Below, one piece after another: positions 18,579-30,965 of a stretch of DNA of 64,000 bases. The notes below the pieces were generated by a model. The model was given only the letters and a program-made list of their open reading frames with translations, was not told the origin of the DNA and searched no databases. Positions within the stretch are counted from its first letter, which is position 1; the number at the start of each line of letters is the position of its first letter. The DNA is from Mycobacterium kyogaense (GTDB lineage: Bacteria > Actinomycetota > Actinomycetes > Mycobacteriales > Mycobacteriaceae), in the NCBI RefSeq assembly GCF_003254575.1, contig NZ_QJUA01000001.1, positions 310,001 to 374,000 of the forward strand. The letters run 5' to 3'. The position numbers and the translations under genes were made by a program.

Positions 18579-18923
18579 ATGTCACTCGACGTCGCGATGA
18601 TCACCTTCGACTGTTCGGATCCCGATGCACTGGCCGGTTGGTGGGCCGAGGCGGTCGGCGGCCGCGTCAATGCCGAGGCGCCAGGCGAATTCGTCATGGT
18701 CGCGCGGGAGAACGGCCCCGCGCTGGGCTTCCAGCGGGTGGACGATCCGACACCCGGCAAGAACAAGGTGCACCTCGACCTCCACACCGCCGACAAGGAG
18801 GCCGAAGTGACCCGCCTGGTCGAGCTGGGGGCGCGAGAGACGGGACGGCATCAGCTACCGGGTTTCGACTGGGTCGTGCTGTCCGACCCGGAGGGCAACG
18901 CGTTCTGCATCGTCGGCGGATAG
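18579..18923 (+). CDS. Glyoxalase/VOC-family protein (Rv0801-like)
   Basis: Protein of 114 residues with the two-module VOC fold: MITFDCSDPDALAGWWAEAVGG at the N terminus, VHLDLHTADKEAEVTRLVELG starting the second module, and WVVLSDPEGNAFCIVGG at the end. The pattern is that of the glyoxalase-like domain (Glyoxalase_6) used in metal-dependent or ligand-binding proteins. The substrate is unknown. TAGGGT lies seven bases before the ATG, so a very short or absent leader is likely. Confidence 0.85.
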   Translation: MSLDVAMITFDCSDPDALAGWWAEAVGGRVNAEAPGEFVMVARENGPALGFQRVDDPTPGKNKVHLDLHTADKEAEVTRLVELGARETGRHQLPGFDWVVLSDPEGNAFCIVGG

Positions 18924-18942
18924 CCGCTGGCAAGATCTCCGT

Positions 18943-20139
18943 GTGCTGATCTCGCTGATCGCCTTCTCGGCGGTGTTCGCCGCGTGGGCGCTCGGTGCGG
19001 GACGGCTCGAGCGGGCCCGGCTGTCGGCGCCGATCGTGCTGATCGTGGCGGGCGTGGCCGCCGGCTTCACCACCTCTGACGCGCTGGCCGTCGCGCTCAA
19101 CGCCGACGTCGCCCAGCACGGGGCCGAGATCATCCTCGCGGTGCTGCTGTTCGTCGACGCCACCGACGTCCGCGGTGGGCTGTTCGGCAGGGAGCCCCGC
19201 GCAGCGCTGCGCGTGCTGCTTCTCGCGATGCCGCTCAGCCTGGGACTGTCGGTGCTCCTCGGCGCGTGGATGCTGCCGGAGCTGTCCTTCGCGGTACTGC
19301 TGGTCATCGCGTGCGCGGTGGTACCGACCGATTTCGCGCCCGCGGCGACGATCCTGCGCGACGCCCGGGTGCCCGAGCGGGTACGCAACGTCCTCAACGT
19401 CGAAGCCGGCTACAACGACGGCATCGTCGCCCCGGTGTTCATCTTCGCGCTGGCATTCGCAGGGGATGACGTGCGCACCGAGACGCCGCTGCGCGCGCTG
19501 GGCTCGGCCGTGCCCCAGGCCCTGACCGCGATCGTCGTCGGCGGTGCCGTCGGTGCGCTGCTGGCGCTCGCGATCAACGGCGCCACCCGCCGCGGCTGGA
19601 TGACTGGTCAGAGCGTGCGGATGATCTTGGTCACTGCGCCCATGCTGGCCTACGGGCTGAGCCTCGCGTTCGACGGCAACGGATTCGTCTCGGCGTTCGT
19701 CTGTGGGATCACGTTCCACTACCTGCGGCACTCCCCGTCCTGGCACGAGGAACTGGAGTTCGTCGACGACATCGGCTTTCTGCTGTCAGCGATCATGTGG
19801 TTCGTCGTCGGCGCTGTCGCCGTCCTCGCCGTCGAGCGCGGAGTCTCCTGGCAGACGGTGGTTTTCTGCCTGCTGGCATTGACCCTCGTCCGCGTGGTCC
19901 CGGTCATGTTGGCGATGCTGCGATCACGTTTCTCCTGGCGGGAGCGCATGATGCTGGCCTGGCTGGGGCCGCGCGGAACGTCGACGATCGTGTTCGGTCT
20001 GCTGGCCTACAACGTGCTCGACGGCGCCGAGGAACACGACGTCCTGGCCGTCATGGTGGTCGTGGTGCTGGGCAGCGTCGTGATCCACGGGCTGATCGCG
20101 CCGTCCGCCGCGGCACGCTGGTCGCGCACCGAGAACTAG
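18943..20139 (+). CDS. CPA1-type cation/proton antiporter
   Basis: Polytopic inner-membrane protein of 398 residues with about 11-12 hydrophobic segments. CPA1/NhaP signatures are [16 protein letters not shown], the ion-binding [11 protein letters not shown] (Asn-Asp pair, about residues 155-165) and the conserved Arg in [16 protein letters not shown]. It probably exchanges Na+ or K+ for protons. The GTG start is 19 bases after the VOC gene stop, so the two may be co-transcribed; the product ends 10 bases before purL. Confidence 0.88.
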   Translation: MLISLIAFSAVFAAWALGAGRLERARLSAPIVLIVAGVAAGFTTSDALAVALNADVAQHGAEIILAVLLFVDATDVRGGLFGREPRAALRVLLLAMPLSLGLSVLLGAWMLPELSFAVLLVIACAVVPTDFAPAATILRDARVPERVRNVLNVEAGYNDGIVAPVFIFALAFAGDDVRTETPLRALGSAVPQALTAIVVGGAVGALLALAINGATRRGWMTGQSVRMILVTAPMLAYGLSLAFDGNGFVSAFVCGITFHYLRHSPSWHEELEFVDDIGFLLSAIMWFVVGAVAVLAVERGVSWQTVVFCLLALTLVRVVPVMLAMLRSRFSWRERMMLAWLGPRGTSTIVFGLLAYNVLDGAEEHDVLAVMVVVVLGSVVIHGLIAPSAAARWSRTEN

Positions 20140-20149
20140 ACTGTCCGGC

Positions 20150-22452
<2,303 letters not shown>

Positions 22453-22456
<4 letters not shown>

Positions 22457-24171
22457 CCTCTTCGGAGTCCGCCACACACCCCTTCTACGTCTGGGCGTGG
22501 GGCCTGCTGAGGCTGGACTTCACCGGAATCGCGTTCGCCGCGCTGTTCTTCTGCCTGTCCCTGACACCGTCGCTGCTGCCGAGGGACTGGCTGTTCCAGG
22601 GACTGATCGGCGGGATCAACGCGGCCATCGGTTACGGCATCGGGGTGTTCGTCGCGCGCATGGCGCGCCGGTTCGTGCTCACCGGCCGATCCTGGTGGCC
22701 GCCGTCGCTGGCGGTGTCCTCGGCGCTGAAAACAGGCACCGTGGTGCTGTCACTGCTGGCCTGTGTGCTGATGGTGATACCGGCCGCCGGCTGGCAGCGT
22801 CAGGTGTCGGCGTTGATGGGCCTGCCCGGACCGAGCACCGCGAGTTATCTGCGGACCCTGGTGCTCGCCGCGGTCATCGGCGGTGTGTGCGTCGCGGTCA
22901 CCCGTGCGCTCATCGACCTGATTCGCACCCTGGCGCGCTACCTGATCCGGCGATGGCGCATCTCTGACGAATTGGCGCTCTTCATCGGCACCGCGATCGT
23001 GGTCGTGCTGGTGCTCACGCTGGTCAACGGCGTGCTGCTGCGGGGTTTCCTGGCCGGCGCGAACCGCGTCTTCCAACCGCAGAACGCCACCACCATGGCG
23101 GGTATCAGTCAGTCGCGGGAGCCGGAAAGGTCCGGCAGTCCAGAATCTTTCGCGCCGTGGGACACGCTGGGCTATCAGGGCCGCAGCTTCGTCGCCACCG
23201 GGCCGAGTGCGGCCGAACTCACCGCCATCAACGGCAGGCCCGCCAAGGAACCGGTCCGGGTCTATGTCGGACTGGAAACCGCCGACAGCGACGAGGCGAG
23301 AATGGCGGTCCTGCTCAGTGAGCTCCAACGCAGCGGTGCCTTCGATAGGAAGGTACTGGTGATCGCCCCCACCACGGGCACCGGGTGGATCAATCCGATC
23401 GCGGCGCGCTCGCTGGAGATGATGTACAACGGCGACACCGCGATCGTCGGATCGCAGTACTCCTTTCTACCGAGCTGGATCTCGTTCATCGGCGATCAGC
23501 GCAAGTCGGTCGAGTTCGGTCGGATGATGATCGATGCCATCCACCGACGCTGGGCCACCCAGCCACCGCAGCGCCGTCCGCAATTGCTGCTCTACGGTGA
23601 GAGCCTGGGCTCGATGGCCGGGCAGGGCGCGTTCGACTGGTTGCCCGACATCTCCCGGATGGGGTTCTCGTCGGTGTTGTGGGTGGGCCCGCCCAACGCC
23701 AGCTCGCTCTGGCACGCGATCACCGTCCGTCGCGACCCCGGCACCCCCGAGGTGCGCCCCCGCTACGACAACGGCCGCACCGTGCGGTTCTCTTTGGGCA
23801 ACGACGCGGCCCAGATCGCCCGCGACACAGCGCAACCGTGGGACGGCACCAGGGTGCTCTTCCTGCAGCATCCCTCCGACCCGATCGTCTGGTGGTCCCC
23901 GGACCTGCTGTTCAGCCGGCCCGACTGGCTCACCGAGCCGCCAGGGCGGGACCGGACGGCTTCGATGCGGTGGTACCCGATCATCACGTTCTGGCAGGTG
24001 GCCGCCGACATGACCAACGCCTCGTCGGTCCCCGGCGGCCACGGTCACAACTACGGTGACTTCATCCTCGACGGATGGGCGGCGGTGGCGCCACCGCCGG
24101 GGTGGACACCGGCCGACACGGAACGCATCAGAACTGCTCTGGAACGCACGGAGTCCGAGGACGGTCAGTGA
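22453..24171 (+). CDS. Membrane-bound alpha/beta-hydrolase (Abhydrolase_9 family)
   Basis: Protein of 572 residues. The N-terminal part (about 1-200) has about five hydrophobic segments ([66 protein letters not shown]). The C-terminal catalytic part has the nucleophile motif [12 protein letters not shown] (GESLG) and [14 protein letters not shown] near the end. Members of this family are common in mycobacteria and untested. The GTG overlaps purL and the stop overlaps the next gene (GTGA), so purL, this gene and the CPBP protease form one coupled operon. Confidence 0.85.
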
Positions 24172-24791
24172 AACGCCAACGGCTGCATGCTTTTTCGCTT
24201 GCCGGATTCCTGCTGGGCTGGAGCGTGCTTGCGCCTCGGGTGCCGCGGCGTTGGTACCCCGCGCCACACGTGCTCCTCGGCGCGGCCGCCGTCGCGACGA
24301 CCGACGCCCCGCTCGGCCTCCGCCCGCCCGCGCTGACACAGGGCCTTCGGTGGGGTAGTGCCGCCGCCGCCACTGTCGTTGCGGCAGTGGCACTGTCGGC
24401 GACACTGACACCGGTGCGAGCGGGCATGGTGGCACGCACGCCTCCCGCCTCGCCCGCGACGTGGCTGCTGCTGCACATCCCGCTGGGCACCGTGTGGTCC
24501 GAGGAGGCCGGCTACCGCGCGTCGCTCGGGTCCGTCGCCGCACGCGCGTTCGGCGTCACCGGCGGACGCTTGTTCACCGCTGCCGTGTTCGGGCTCTCCC
24601 ACATTCCCGACGCCCGTGCTGCGCGCGACTCGGTGACCGGCACGGTGCTCGTCACCGGTGCGGCCGGCTGGATCTTCTCGTGGTTGCGGGACAGATCCGG
24701 CAGCCTCGCGGCGCCGATGCTCGCCCACCTCGCCGTCAACGAGGCCGGAGCCGTTGCGGCCGTTGTGTTCTCACGTCCGATCAGGGATTGA
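24168..24791 (+). CDS. CPBP-family intramembrane metalloprotease (Rv0804-like)
   Basis: Integral membrane protein of 207 residues. The CPBP/Rce1 signature is present in order: WSEEAGYR (EExxxR), FGLSH (FxxxH) and HLAVNEAG (HxxxN), each in or beside a hydrophobic helix. Such proteases process prenylated peptides or bacteriocins, or act in membrane homeostasis; the substrate here is unknown. The first 60 residues contain an extra pair of hydrophobic helices. Coupled to the upstream hydrolase by GTGA. Its 3' end overlaps the convergent Mce gene by 11 bases. Confidence 0.85.
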   Translation: MKRQRLHAFSLAGFLLGWSVLAPRVPRRWYPAPHVLLGAAAVATTDAPLGLRPPALTQGLRWGSAAAATVVAAVALSATLTPVRAGMVARTPPASPATWLLLHIPLGTVWSEEAGYRASLGSVAARAFGVTGGRLFTAAVFGLSHIPDARAARDSVTGTVLVTGAAGWIFSWLRDRSGSLAAPMLAHLAVNEAGAVAAVVFSRPIRD

Positions 24792-25977
24792 TCGTGTACT
24801 GGCCGACCTGACGGCCCCACACGTAGTCGACGAGAAGCGGCTGGCCCAGCTCGACATGGTTGTACGGGGCCAGATTGAAGCCCGTGTCCATCACCAGATA
24901 GGGATTCGGCCACAGCTCGCGCGTGATCTTCTGCCAGCACCCGGGCCGGCCCTCGGGACCGCCCCGCGCGTTGACCCGCGGCAGGTTGTCCGGATACACG
25001 AACGGGTTGCCCGCACCGGTGATCGTGCCCGCCGCGCGCAGCGAATAGCCGTTGTCGCCCCCCAACACCCGAGTGATTTCGGGGGCCACCTCGGCATAGT
25101 TGCGGATGGTGCAGAACATCATGCCGCGGTAGTCGTCGAGCAACCGTGAGGTGGGCAGCAGATCGGCCGCCCCCCGAATCAGATACGGGCCGCCACGATC
25201 CAGCACCGACGTCGCCGGATCGGCGAAGCCGACCGCCGCCATCAACGCGGCGTCGATGTCGCCCGAGCGGGCGGACAGCGTGCGCGCCGTGGTGACCGCG
25301 GAGGCGAGTCCGTCGAGGAGATCGGGCGCGGCGTCGGCGTAGATGTCTGCCAGGCTCGTCAGCGAACGCACGTCGGCCCGCCACTGCGGCATCAGGTCGT
25401 CGAACTCGGTGAGGATGCGGTTGCCGTTCTCCAGCGACGTACCGAACCGGTCGCCCAGCCCGTTCAACGCCTCCGCTGTCGCGCTCAGCGTCTGATTCAA
25501 CTTCACCGGGTCGACCTGCTCGGCGATCTCGGTGACCGTCTCGAACAAGGTGTTGAACTCCGTCGTCACCGCGGCGGCCCGCAGCACACTTCCGTCGGTG
25601 AGCCGTTGCGGCGCAGGGGTTTGCGGTGACATCAGGGAGATGTACTTGTTGCCGAACACCGTCGTCGCCCGGATCTCGGCTCCGGCATTGGCGGGGATGA
25701 CGCCCATCACGTCGGGATCGACGTCCAAAGTCAGGGTGGCGCCCCCGTCGGCATCGGGCGCGATCTGCGCCACCCGGCCGACCTCGACCCCGTTGTATGT
25801 GACCTTCGCGCCGCGTTCGACGACCAGCCCGGCCCGGTTCGAGAGCAGCGTCACCGTCGAGTACGTCGTGAAGTCCCCCCGGAACTGCAGGAAGAGGACC
25901 GCGCCGAAAACGGCGATCACCACGAGCATCAACGCGCCCAGCCGCCGGTAGGGCGGTGCGTCCGGGGCTGAAGACAC
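24781..25977 (-). CDS. Orphan MceA-like protein
   Basis: Protein of 398 residues with one N-terminal membrane anchor (about 12-31, LGALMLVVIAVFGAVLFLQF) and an MCE/MlaD beta domain (VTLLSNRAGLVVERGAKVTY, YNGVEVGRVAQI, EIRATTVFGNKYISL). A long helical region follows, then the tail NHVELGQPLLVDYVWGRQVG, characteristic of MceA subunits. Mce proteins form hexameric lipid-transfer channels with YrbEA/B and MceB-F, but none of those genes is adjacent. It may join another Mce complex or act alone. It is divergent from the sterol-carrier gene by 16 bases. Confidence 0.88.
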   Translation of the reverse strand: MSSAPDAPPYRRLGALMLVVIAVFGAVLFLQFRGDFTTYSTVTLLSNRAGLVVERGAKVTYNGVEVGRVAQIAPDADGGATLTLDVDPDVMGVIPANAGAEIRATTVFGNKYISLMSPQTPAPQRLTDGSVLRAAAVTTEFNTLFETVTEIAEQVDPVKLNQTLSATAEALNGLGDRFGTSLENGNRILTEFDDLMPQWRADVRSLTSLADIYADAAPDLLDGLASAVTTARTLSARSGDIDAALMAAVGFADPATSVLDRGGPYLIRGAADLLPTSRLLDDYRGMMFCTIRNYAEVAPEITRVLGGDNGYSLRAAGTITGAGNPFVYPDNLPRVNARGGPEGRPGCWQKITRELWPNPYLVMDTGFNLAPYNHVELGQPLLVDYVWGRQVGQYTINP

Positions 25978-25993
25978 TTTGAGAACCTAGATC

Positions 25994-26386
25994 ATGGCCG
26001 TTCGCCGTGCTGTCGATCCGGAAAAGACCCGCGCCGCCGTGGCCGCGGTGGCCGATTGGCTGCGCGACGAACACGCAGAAGCCCCGCCGCGTCCCCAGGT
26101 GGCGGAGGCGGTGCGTTCGACGGCCAGGACGTTGGCGTCCATTGCGCCCGGGGCGTCCGTCGAGGTGAGGGTGCCGCCCTTTGTCGCGGTCCAGTGCGTG
26201 GCCGGACCCCGACACACCCGCGGCACCCCACCCAACATCGTCGAAACAGACCCGCGCACCTGGCTGTTGCTGGCCACCGGCCTGCGCACCATCGACGACG
26301 CGGCCGCCGCCGGCGCACTCCAGCTGTCCGGCTCGCGGGCCCGGGACATCGCGGCGGCCCTGCCGTTGGTGGCGCTGCCGCAGTGA
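25994..26386 (+). CDS. Small sterol-carrier-like protein (Rv0807-like)
   Basis: Protein of 130 residues. The sequence fits the short actinobacterial SCP2_3 (bacterial sterol carrier-like) family: an N-terminal helix pair (ADWLRDEHAEAPPRPQVAEAV), EVRVPPFVAVQCVAGPRHTRGTPPN, then a helix ending in RTWLLLATGL and LQLSGSRARDIAAALPL. It is the neighbour of purF as Rv0807 is in M. tuberculosis. The ligand is unknown. It is divergent from the orphan Mce gene and might share its promoter region. Confidence 0.75.
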   Translation: MAVRRAVDPEKTRAAVAAVADWLRDEHAEAPPRPQVAEAVRSTARTLASIAPGASVEVRVPPFVAVQCVAGPRHTRGTPPNIVETDPRTWLLLATGLRTIDDAAAAGALQLSGSRARDIAAALPLVALPQ

Positions 26387-26463
26387 CCCGGGGAATCGGC
26401 GCGCCGCCGGCGTGGTTGTCGACTACGGCGCGGCGAGATTCCGCGTTTGACAGCGGTTCACCG

Positions 26464-26469
26464 TAGACT
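26464..26469 (+). promoter_or_regulatory. Candidate -10 box for purF
   Basis: TAGACT fits TANNNT; the predicted start near 26476 leaves a leader of about 34 bases containing AGGGAG upstream of the GTG at 26510. Unlike the other pur genes here, purF therefore seems to have a leader with a ribosome binding site. Confidence 0.45.
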
Positions 26470-26509
26470 GGCCACCGTCACCCACCGCCCCTAGGGAGCA
26501 GCGACGATC

Positions 26510-28051
26510 GTGACCGCCGAGCAGCCCGAGCAGCATGAGAACGAGCCTCGAGAAGAGTGCGGAGTCTTCGGAGTCTGGGCACCTGGCGAGGAAGTGGCCA
26601 AACTCACGTATTACGGCCTCTATGCCTTGCAGCACAGAGGGCAGGAGGCCGCCGGCATCGCCGTGGCCGACGGCTCACAGGTGCTGGTCTTCAAGGATCT
26701 GGGGCTGGTCAGCCAGGTCTTCGACGAGCAGACGCTGGCAGCGATGCCCGGGCATGTCGCCGTCGGACACTGCCGGTACTCCACCACCGGCTCCACCACC
26801 TGGGAGAACGCTCAGCCGGTGTTCCGCAACACCGCCGCAGGCACCGGTGTGGCGCTGGGGCACAACGGCAACCTGGTCAACACCGCTGAGCTCGCCGCGC
26901 GGGCCCGCGACGAAGGCCTGATGAGCAATCGCGGTGCAGCCGCGGCGACCACCGACTCCGACATCCTCGGCGCCCTGCTGGCACACGGTGCGGCGGACTC
27001 CTCACTCGAGCAGGCGGCGCTGGAGCTGCTGCCGACGGTGCGCGGCGCGTTCTGCCTGACCTTCATGGACGAGAACACCCTCTACGCCGCGCGCGACCCC
27101 CACGGCGTGCGCCCGCTCTCGCTCGGTCGCCTCGATCGCGGCTGGGTGGTCGCCTCGGAAACCGCGGCCCTCGACATCGTCGGTGCGTCGTTCGTCCGGG
27201 ACATCGAACCCGGTGAGCTGCTCGCCATCGACGCCGACGGCGTGCGCTCCACGCGGTTCGCGAACCCCACCCCCAAGGGCTGCGTCTTCGAGTACGTCTA
27301 CCTGGCCCGGCCCGACAGCACGCTCGTCGGCCGCTCCGTGCACGCCACCCGCGTCGACATCGGCCGCCGGCTCGCCCGGGAGAGCCCCGTCGACGCCGAC
27401 CTCGTGATCGGGGTGCCCGAATCGGGGACGCCGGCCGCCGTCGGCTACGCGCAGGAATCCGGCATCCCCTACGGCCAGGGCCTGATGAAGAACGCCTACG
27501 TGGGCCGGACGTTCATCCAGCCGTCCCAGACGATCCGTCAGCTCGGTATCCGGCTGAAGCTGAATCCGCTCAAGGACGTCATCCGAGGCAAGCGGCTCAT
27601 CGTCGTCGACGACTCCATCGTGCGTGGCAACACCCAGCGCGCACTGATCCGGATGTTGAGGGAGGCCGGCGCCGTCGAGGTGCACGTACGCATCGCCTCG
27701 CCGCCGGTGAAATGGCCGTGCTTCTACGGCATCGACTTCGCCACGCCCGCCGAGCTGATCGCGAACGCGGCCATCTCCGACGGTGCCGGTGAGGAGATGC
27801 TGGACGCGGTCCGCCACGCGATCGGCGCAGACACACTGGCCTACATCTCCCAGCAGGGCATGATCTCGGCGACCGAACAGCCCGCCACCCGCCTGTGCTC
27901 GGCCTGCTTCGACGGCAACTACCCGATCGAGCTGCCCGGGGAGACCGCGCTGGGCAAGAACGTGATCGAGCACATGCTGGCCACCGCGGCGCGCACCGGT
28001 ATCCCGCTGACCTCGGAGAACGACAACGCCTCGGCGCTCCGACGCCCGTAG
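26510..28051 (+). CDS. purF: Amidophosphoribosyltransferase
   Basis: First committed enzyme of de novo purine synthesis (PRPP to phosphoribosylamine), 513 residues. A 16-residue propeptide precedes the catalytic Cys17 (REECGVFGVW), which must be exposed by processing. The glutaminase domain has YYGLYALQHRGQEAAG and GHCRYSTTGSTTWENAQP. The C-terminal phosphoribosyltransferase domain has the PRPP loop RLIVVDDSIVRGNTQ. Cys residues in RLCSACFDGNYPI and elsewhere fit the Fe-S cluster form. Intact, with a GTG start. Confidence 0.96.
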   Translation: MTAEQPEQHENEPREECGVFGVWAPGEEVAKLTYYGLYALQHRGQEAAGIAVADGSQVLVFKDLGLVSQVFDEQTLAAMPGHVAVGHCRYSTTGSTTWENAQPVFRNTAAGTGVALGHNGNLVNTAELAARARDEGLMSNRGAAAATTDSDILGALLAHGAADSSLEQAALELLPTVRGAFCLTFMDENTLYAARDPHGVRPLSLGRLDRGWVVASETAALDIVGASFVRDIEPGELLAIDADGVRSTRFANPTPKGCVFEYVYLARPDSTLVGRSVHATRVDIGRRLARESPVDADLVIGVPESGTPAAVGYAQESGIPYGQGLMKNAYVGRTFIQPSQTIRQLGIRLKLNPLKDVIRGKRLIVVDDSIVRGNTQRALIRMLREAGAVEVHVRIASPPVKWPCFYGIDFATPAELIANAAISDGAGEEMLDAVRHAIGADTLAYISQQGMISATEQPATRLCSACFDGNYPIELPGETALGKNVIEHMLATAARTGIPLTSENDNASALRRP

Positions 28052-28067
28052 GCTGTAACCGCGAAAG

Positions 28068-29036
28068 TTATTGCGGCGCAACCTTACTGAAGCGCAGCAG
28101 GTGCCTGCGTCCGGTGTGATCTTCCTTCAGTGCAGCCACGACGGAGTCGCGGTACGAGGACAACCCGGCCGCCGGCGGCGGGATCACCGCGTCGATGTCG
28201 TGCTCGTGGCAGATCGCGTCGCACTCCAACGACTCCACCAGAGGCCGCGCCAGCCCGGCCTTGATCGGCGTCACCAGACCCACCCAGTGGCTGGCGATCG
28301 TCGGCGTCAGGAACGGCAGCACCACCATGACGCGACGCCGTAGACCCGCGACGTCGGCGTAGGTCTGCATCGCGTCGCCGTACTCCATGACGTCGGGGCC
28401 GCCCACATCCCACGTGCGTGACTCCGGAACGTCGGCACTGGCCGCTTCCGCGAGGTAGTACAGCGCGTCGTCGATCGAGATCGGCTGGATCTTGTTGTGC
28501 ACCCACTTCGGTGTCGTCATCACCGGCAACCTGTCGGTGAGGTGACGGACCATCTCGAACGACGCCGAACCCGACCCGATCACGATGCCCGCCTGCAACA
28601 CCACCGTCTCGATCGACGACGCCAGCAGAATCTCCCCGACCTCCACCCGGGACCCGAGGTGGCGCGACAGATCGGCACCCGCGGGATGAAGACCGCTCAG
28701 GTAGACGATGCGCCGCACACCCGCCTTCTCTGCCGCGGCCACCACATTGCGCGCCGATTCGGCCTCCTCGGCGACGAAGTCCTTCGACGTACCCATCGAG
28801 TGCACCAGGTAGTAGACGACGTCCATGCCGTCGAACGCCTCCACCAGCGAGTCCGGTTTGGTCAGATCCCCCGCTGTCACCTCGACCTGGCTGCGCCACG
28901 GCGCACTGTCCAGCTTCGCCGGCTTACGTGCCATCGCCCGCACCGAATGCCCCCGCCTGAGCAGTTCGGGCACCAACTGCCCGCCGATGTACCCGGTCGC
29001 ACCCGTCACCAGGCACTTGATCTGCTCAGTCGACAC
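28068..29036 (-). CDS. NAD(P)-binding NmrA/SDR-family protein
   Basis: Atypical short-chain dehydrogenase of 322 residues. The N-terminal dinucleotide motif is CLVTGATGYIGGQLVPELL, then VRAMARKP, the acidic VEVTAGDLTKPDSL, DVVYYLVHSMG, and RRIVYLSGL. The active-site YxxxK is not obvious, which fits NmrA-like or SDR_a5 proteins that bind but may not reduce. The C-terminal half continues with PVMTTPKWVHNKIQPISIDDALYYL. GTG at 29036 was chosen for its GGAG ribosome binding site five bases upstream. It faces purF tail to tail. Confidence 0.8.
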   Translation of the reverse strand: MSTEQIKCLVTGATGYIGGQLVPELLRRGHSVRAMARKPAKLDSAPWRSQVEVTAGDLTKPDSLVEAFDGMDVVYYLVHSMGTSKDFVAEEAESARNVVAAAEKAGVRRIVYLSGLHPAGADLSRHLGSRVEVGEILLASSIETVVLQAGIVIGSGSASFEMVRHLTDRLPVMTTPKWVHNKIQPISIDDALYYLAEAASADVPESRTWDVGGPDVMEYGDAMQTYADVAGLRRRVMVVLPFLTPTIASHWVGLVTPIKAGLARPLVESLECDAICHEHDIDAVIPPPAAGLSSYRDSVVAALKEDHTGRRHLLRFSKVAPQ

Positions 29037-29213
29037 CTGCACTCCATTCGTCGCCGACACTCGAGAAGTCTTCGGTGCCGATGCCGACCTAGATTGCCCG
29101 CAAACGGGGGGCTTAAGCAGGCGCAGGCAATACGCAGCCCGGATCGGGGGCGTCGCCCAGGAGCGGGGCCGCGTCCCATGGGCACGCAGCATCGCACGCG
29201 CCACAATGGCGCC

Positions 29214-29831
29214 ATGGCGTTTCGCGGGTGGCCGATCGAAGCCGTGGAGTTCTACGAAGGCCTCGAGGCCGACAACTCCAAGGTGTACTGGCAGGACCAT
29301 CGGGAGACCTACGAGTGCCACGTGAAGGCGCCAATGGAGGCCCTGCTCGCCGAGCTCGCCGACGAGTTCGGACCGGCCACGATGTTCCGGCCCTACCGGG
29401 ACGTGCGCTTCAGCGCGGACAAGAGCCCGTACAAGACCACCTGCGCCGCCCGCATCGGCGCCGGCTATGTGTCCTTCTCAGCCGAGGGGCTCTCCGCGGG
29501 TAGCGGTCTCTACATGCCCGATCCGGCAGCCCTGCAGCGGTTCCGCGCGGCCGTCGACGATCCCGATTCGGGCGTCGAGCTGGCACTCGTCGTCGCCGAC
29601 CTGCGCCGCGACGGTTACGAGATCATGGCGCACGACGTGCTGAAGACCGCGCCACGGGGCTATCCGACGGACCATCCGCGCATCGAACTGCTGCGACACA
29701 AAGGCATCGCGATGATGAAGAGCTGGCCGGTCGGCGCCTGGCTGGGCACCCGCAAGGCCAAGGACCGCGTGGTCACGACCCTGCGCGCAGCGGTCCCGCT
29801 GGGGCAGTGGTTGGACCGCTACGTCGGCTAG
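29214..29831 (+). CDS. DUF2461 family protein
   Basis: Protein of 205 residues with the DUF2461 (TIGR02453) pattern: FYEGLEADNSKVYWQDHRETYE, FRPYRDVRFSADKSPYKTTCAA, GLYMPDPAALQRFRAAV and HPRIELLRHKGIAMMKSW. The family is widespread and uncharacterised. The ATG at 29214 starts the conserved FRGWPIEAVEFY segment and has CACAAT six bases upstream, which may be a weak leaderless -10. Ends 41 bases before purM. Confidence 0.85.
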   Translation: MAFRGWPIEAVEFYEGLEADNSKVYWQDHRETYECHVKAPMEALLAELADEFGPATMFRPYRDVRFSADKSPYKTTCAARIGAGYVSFSAEGLSAGSGLYMPDPAALQRFRAAVDDPDSGVELALVVADLRRDGYEIMAHDVLKTAPRGYPTDHPRIELLRHKGIAMMKSWPVGAWLGTRKAKDRVVTTLRAAVPLGQWLDRYVG

Positions 29832-29871
29832 CTGTACTGGCTGCGGGCGTTGGGCGGTAGCCTTATGGCCG

Positions 29872-30945
29872 ATGACCGATCGCGCCGAACAACACGGCAT
29901 TTCCTACGCGTCGGCAGGGGTCGACATCGAAGCAGGCGACCGCGCCGTCGAGCTGTTCAAACCCCTTGCCAAAAAGGCCACCCGGCCCGAGGTCCTGGGC
30001 GGCCTCGGTGGATTCGCCGGCCTGTTCGCCCTCCGCGGCGGCTACCGCGAACCGCTGCTGGCGTCCTCCACCGACGGCGTGGGCACCAAGCTCGCCGTCG
30101 CCCAGGCGATGGACAAACACGACACGGTCGGCATCGACCTGGTCGCGATGGTCGTCGACGACCTGGTGGTGTGCGGAGCCGAACCGCTGTTCCTGCAGGA
30201 CTACATCGCCGTCGGACGGACCGTCCCCGAACGCGTCGCCGAGCTGGTGGCCGGCATCGCCGAAGGCTGCGTGGCGGCCGGGTGCGCCCTTCTCGGCGGC
30301 GAGACCGCCGAGCACCCGGGGCTGATGGCTCCCGACCACTACGACATCTCCGCGACCGGTATCGGCGTCGTCGAAGCCGACGACGTGCTCGGCCCCGACC
30401 GCGTCCGCCCCGGCGACGTGGTCATCGCGATGGCCTCGACCGGGCTGCACTCCAACGGCTACTCCCTGGCCCGCCACGTGCTGCTCGAAATCGACCACAT
30501 GAACCTGGCCGGCCACGTCGAAGAATTCGGCCGCACCCTCGGCGAGGAGCTGCTGGAGCCGACCCGCATCTACGCCAAAGACTGCCTGGCGCTCGCCGCC
30601 GAAACGCAGGTGCGCACGTTCTGCCACGTCACCGGCGGTGGACTGGCCGGCAACCTGGAACGAGTCATCCCGCCCGGGCTCGTCGCCCACCTCGACCGCG
30701 GTACGTGGACCCCGGCGCCGGTGTTCGGCATGATCGCCCAGCGCGGCCGCATCGAACGCGCCGAGATGGAGAAGACGTTCAACATGGGCGTCGGCATGGT
30801 GGCCGTCGTCGCGCCGGAGGACACCGATCGCGCGCTGGCCGTCCTGACCGCTCGTCACCTGAGCTGCTGGACCCTCGGAACCATCGAGAAGGGCAGCAAG
30901 GACGCGTCACGAGCTGTGCTCGTGGGCCAACACCCCCGATTCTGA
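29872..30945 (+). CDS. purM: AIR synthetase (FGAM cyclo-ligase)
   Basis: Phosphoribosylaminoimidazole synthetase, 357 residues, closing the imidazole ring of FGAM with ATP (step 5). Visible motifs: ISYASAGVDIEAGDRAVE, LASSTDGVGTKLAVAQ, VGIDLVAMVVDDLVVCGAEPLFLQDY, GCALLGGETAEHPGLM, HSNGYSLARHVL, CHVTGGGLAGNLERVIP and MEKTFNMGVGMV. TAGCCT eight bases before the ATG suggests a very short leader. It converges on a small DUF3073 gene, with a hairpin between. Confidence 0.97.
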   Translation: MTDRAEQHGISYASAGVDIEAGDRAVELFKPLAKKATRPEVLGGLGGFAGLFALRGGYREPLLASSTDGVGTKLAVAQAMDKHDTVGIDLVAMVVDDLVVCGAEPLFLQDYIAVGRTVPERVAELVAGIAEGCVAAGCALLGGETAEHPGLMAPDHYDISATGIGVVEADDVLGPDRVRPGDVVIAMASTGLHSNGYSLARHVLLEIDHMNLAGHVEEFGRTLGEELLEPTRIYAKDCLALAAETQVRTFCHVTGGGLAGNLERVIPPGLVAHLDRGTWTPAPVFGMIAQRGRIERAEMEKTFNMGVGMVAVVAPEDTDRALAVLTARHLSCWTLGTIEKGSKDASRAVLVGQHPRF

Positions 30946-30965
30946 CCGGGGGAGCCGGACTGACC

